DNA of 18,206 nt from the NCBI GenBank assembly GCA_002336475.1, contig DDCX01000065.1, positions 1-18,206 on the forward strand. Reading direction: 5' to 3'. Under the pieces are notes generated by a model. That model saw nothing but the letters and a program-made list of their open reading frames with translations, was not told where the DNA came from and ran no database searches. Position numbers and translations under genes: made by a program. Of this stretch, positions 16,901 to 18,206 are shown in pieces (the stretch's first letter is position 1; the number at the start of each line of letters is the position of its first letter). Source of the stretch: Flavobacteriales bacterium UBA1995 (GTDB lineage: Bacteria > Bacteroidota > Bacteroidia > Flavobacteriales_D > Sanyastnellaceae).

Positions 16901-18206
16901 CACTGAAGTGCAGCCCGAGTCGTGCACAGGCGTCTCTGATGGCACAGTACAAGCCATTGTTTCTGGCGGTACAGCGCCCCTTTTAGTTCAATGGACAGGG
17001 GGGCCGGACACCGACACATGGACCGGTTTGACCGCTGGGGAATACACCTGGACTGCGGTGGATTTTTACGGATGCGACACCACGGGAACGCTGGAGGTAG
17101 TGACGGAGGGAGGCCTCACAGCAGTAGCTGAGGTGCTGCCTGTTTTTTGCGATGAAGGTGCGGTTTCGGGCGCGGTATCCATTGCCATTACAGGCAATGT
17201 GGAAGCCCTGGTGGTCGCGCTGGGAGGTCTCCCAGCCGATGAGGTTGCAGACAGCACGACATCCGGTGTTTGGACCTGGTACAACCTGGCTGCAGGCACC
17301 TATGGTTGGAGCGCTTCTTTGGGCGAAGGTTGCTCTTCCCAAGGGCAGGTTGAGGTGGTGCTTCCACTTCCATTGGTGTTTCAAGCCAGTGTCAATCAGC
17401 CCCTCTGCGAAGGGGGAACGGGCAGCATTGAGGTGAACCCCAATGGTGGAGAATCCCCATGGGATGTGGTGTGGCAAGGCACCACCTTGAATGGGGATTC
17501 TGTCCAAGGAACAGGTGTGGGGCCCGCAGACCTTGAAGAGGGGCAGTACACTTGGAGCCTTGTGGATGCCGCCGGTTGCAGTGTGGATACCACCGTACAG
17601 TTGGCCTCCTTGTCCAGTGGATTGTCGTTGGATCAAGACTTGGTCCAACCTGCATGCGGCGGTGCTTTGGTCGGAGAAGCCACCTTGACCTTGTTCGGCG
17701 GTTTACCCCCTTACGCTCTGGTGGTTCAGGGCGCGGCGGACAGCACATTTTTGCCATTCTTGATCCCAGGGTCCTATCCATTGACCCTCACCGACTCCGT
17801 CGGGTGCACCTTCCTCGACACGGTATACATAGAACCTGCCAGCGACTTTGAATTGTTTGCAGAAGTGGACCCTGCCAGTTGCGCCAACAGTGAGGATGGA
17901 CAGGTGGTCTTGACCACGGAAAACGGAAGTGGCGCAGTGGACTTCACCTTTTCCGGACCCTTCGGTGCAGTGGCTGTGGGCGACACGGTGAGCGGAGTGG
18001 GCGCGGGCGTTTATGAAGTCACAGCATTGGACAGCGCAGGTTGCCCTGCAGTCTTGTTGGTCGATGTTCCGGCGCCTCCGCCCGTCGTGGTGGTGTTGGA
18101 CAGTTTGGCCCGTCCGAGTTGCGCAGGGGACGAGGATGGCCATTTGTCGGTTTCCGTCAATGGCGGTGCAGGCATGCCTTACTTGGTGAACTGGACATTA
18201 GACGGG
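13932..18206 (+). CDS. Giant SprB-repeat surface adhesin, C terminus outside window
   Basis: The frame is open from the ATG at 13932 to the window edge: 1425 codons without a stop. A long signal peptide is likely, with cleavage near ALSQA|QSDC (about residue 40). The rest is at least 18 SprB-type repeats of about 75-85 residues. Each starts with a cysteine plus a GxxDG-like turn, continues with a GGxxPY/W-type strand, and ends with LxxGxYxxxVxDxxGC. Such repeats build the filament of F. johnsoniae SprB, a mobile cell-surface adhesin of gliding motility, and related adhesins. A C-terminal T9SS type B domain would be expected but lies beyond the window. Neighbours fit: a PorP/SprF-like gene ends 49 bases upstream. 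No enzymatic motif is seen. Whether it acts in gliding or only in adhesion cannot be told. Confidence 0.9.
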   Translation, partial: MTHRPRAYRPRLTFTKGWAVVGAKWWMMCCLAAPALSQAQSDCPDAVDVLQPITCSGADDGVLSVAIPDGVESGEIYWLQSNDTLFGATQSNLGPGSYLVFIPGCPPLGATLNEPFNFFISASITRLPTCDDPCSGEIVVTPNFGQGNITYSWSHDAAETGPIGGSICEQVILVSAVDENGCSDQDIISVEIPEIELFTFTTDPSCFGFSDGTVAAVATGGLGGEFDFEWDNAQGEEVGDEADVIGLPAGGYLVTATDSGGCSQSEVVFLEAPPPVDVDISATGVSCFGDADGTATAYFDNAVSYDWTGPGGFAATGPDADSLTLLLPGTYGVLVTASDGCVGAGSIEVTSPDPLVADAFLSSPSCPGLSDGIVGAIVEGGTPDYSVEWTLSDGSVTEGTFLNNVAAGTYSYVLEDANGCAASGSATLEDPEPLAVSISAEMPLCAQGPLSESGSVEATVTGGLSPYNAVWLDAASAQVVAVGLTATGLVSGAYGLGVMDVLGCILDTIVVLESPDSLFLEAAVTPPLCAGENNGSASASASGGTPGYSFVWTGSGSPSLGPDIDGIGAGDYNVEVTDGNGCQATEDAVVQEPAPLELTLSADPVGCNGTDGTATGSVLGGTFPYDWSWTDENEAVVSAADSATGLAPGSYTAAVSDNFGCLATANVTVGILPPLEIDLSLGAVDCETGEAVVNATAAGGAAPVELALTSNGTPIEFVQGGLLGPGTYVLVATDDRGCTSDTTWVLNPPIVAAASVVPFGCEGGGLIQVEYVGGDPTGQFTIDAGALGPPTALIENGATWESVPEGQYSIDIEDGTCSVIVEVEMTGVSLFEWNVDVLPFGCDEAAGGVTVSIDGGTPPLEATGSSSDGLTTWSSLDTLGLTPGTYVLSITDGAGCMRDTVLEVDLVPALELTASANGVQCSGGQDGSIVAEASGGTAPLTLGAAGESGPLEAPLENLAPGTYTVGVIDARGCSADTLVEVLSPAPLEVTTEVQPESCTGVSDGTVQAIVSGGTAPLLVQWTGGPDTDTWTGLTAGEYTWTAVDFYGCDTTGTLEVVTEGGLTAVAEVLPVFCDEGAVSGAVSIAITGNVEALVVALGGLPADEVADSTTSGVWTWYNLAAGTYGWSASLGEGCSSQGQVEVVLPLPLVFQASVNQPLCEGGTGSIEVNPNGGESPWDVVWQGTTLNGDSVQGTGVGPADLEEGQYTWSLVDAAGCSVDTTVQLASLSSGLSLDQDLVQPACGGALVGEATLTLFGGLPPYALVVQGAADSTFLPFLIPGSYPLTLTDSVGCTFLDTVYIEPASDFELFAEVDPASCANSEDGQVVLTTENGSGAVDFTFSGPFGAVAVGDTVSGVGAGVYEVTALDSAGCPAVLLVDVPAPPPVVVVLDSLARPSCAGDEDGHLSVSVNGGAGMPYLVNWTLDG
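14094..18206 (+). repeat. Array of 18 SprB-type protein repeats, period 225-256 bases
   Basis: Cysteine codons that open successive units lie near 14094, 14319, 14545, 14787, 15023, 15260, 15515, 15748, 15983, 16210, 16454, 16688, 16919, 17146, 17402, 17651, 17877 and 18118. The mean step is about 237 bases (79 residues). The repeats are conserved at protein level but lack long identical DNA runs, so they are old and diverged rather than recently expanded. The array is still running at the window edge. Confidence 0.85.

Noticed and set aside
14094..18206. The adhesin repeats as a CRISPR array or DNA-level satellite
   Set aside because: The period is ~237 bases, conservation is at protein level only, and the frame is continuously coding.

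Overview
The window looks like a Bacteroidota chromosome, probably Flavobacteriales-like. Three independent signs support this: type IX secretion system (T9SS) sorting domains of two kinds (type A and CHU_C/type B), a PorP/SprF-family outer-membrane protein beside a SprB-repeat adhesin, and a DUF4175 protein in the gene order DUF4175 - HATPase - ybeY - mnmG, which I recall as common in this phylum. Hand-counted stretches run from about 43-52% G+C in the mnmG end to about 55% elsewhere. I name no genus. There are no tRNA or rRNA genes, insertion sequences or CRISPR arrays that I can see.

Layout. (1) 1-5832, minus strand: a tightly packed four-gene unit, read from right to left. It holds a DUF4175 membrane/coiled-coil protein, a small RsbW-like GHKL ATPase, the rRNA-maturation endoribonuclease YbeY and the tRNA-modification enzyme MnmG (3' end outside the window). 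A perfect 16-bp parS centromere palindrome lies in the short ybeY-mnmG gap, which suggests proximity to the replication origin. (2) 5833-5960: a divergent intergenic region. (3) 5961-10200, plus strand: a 1118-residue secreted multidomain protein (two lamin-tail-like domains, a duplicated unnamed domain, Calx-beta-like, OB-like and PKD domains, type A T9SS tail), then an EamA-type transporter. (4) 10210-11841: hemW (minus) back to back with a biotin carboxyl carrier protein gene (plus). (5) 11943-18206, plus strand: a T9SS/gliding-type surface cassette made of a CHU_C-tailed secreted protein, a PorP/SprF-family protein overlapping it by 4 bases, and a very large SprB-repeat adhesin that is still open at the window edge (at least 1425 residues, 18 repeat units).

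How the parts fit. The left half is housekeeping: translation, RNA maturation, chromosome segregation signal and heme chaperone. The right half is a surface-display module. By analogy with Flavobacterium johnsoniae SprB/SprF, the PorP/SprF-like protein would serve the T9SS export or anchoring of its neighbours. The most unusual items are the parS site inside a gene unit, the unnamed tandem domain in the lamin-tail protein, and the small CHU_C protein - PorP/SprF - giant adhesin arrangement. I did not find a clearly undescribed defence or mobile system.
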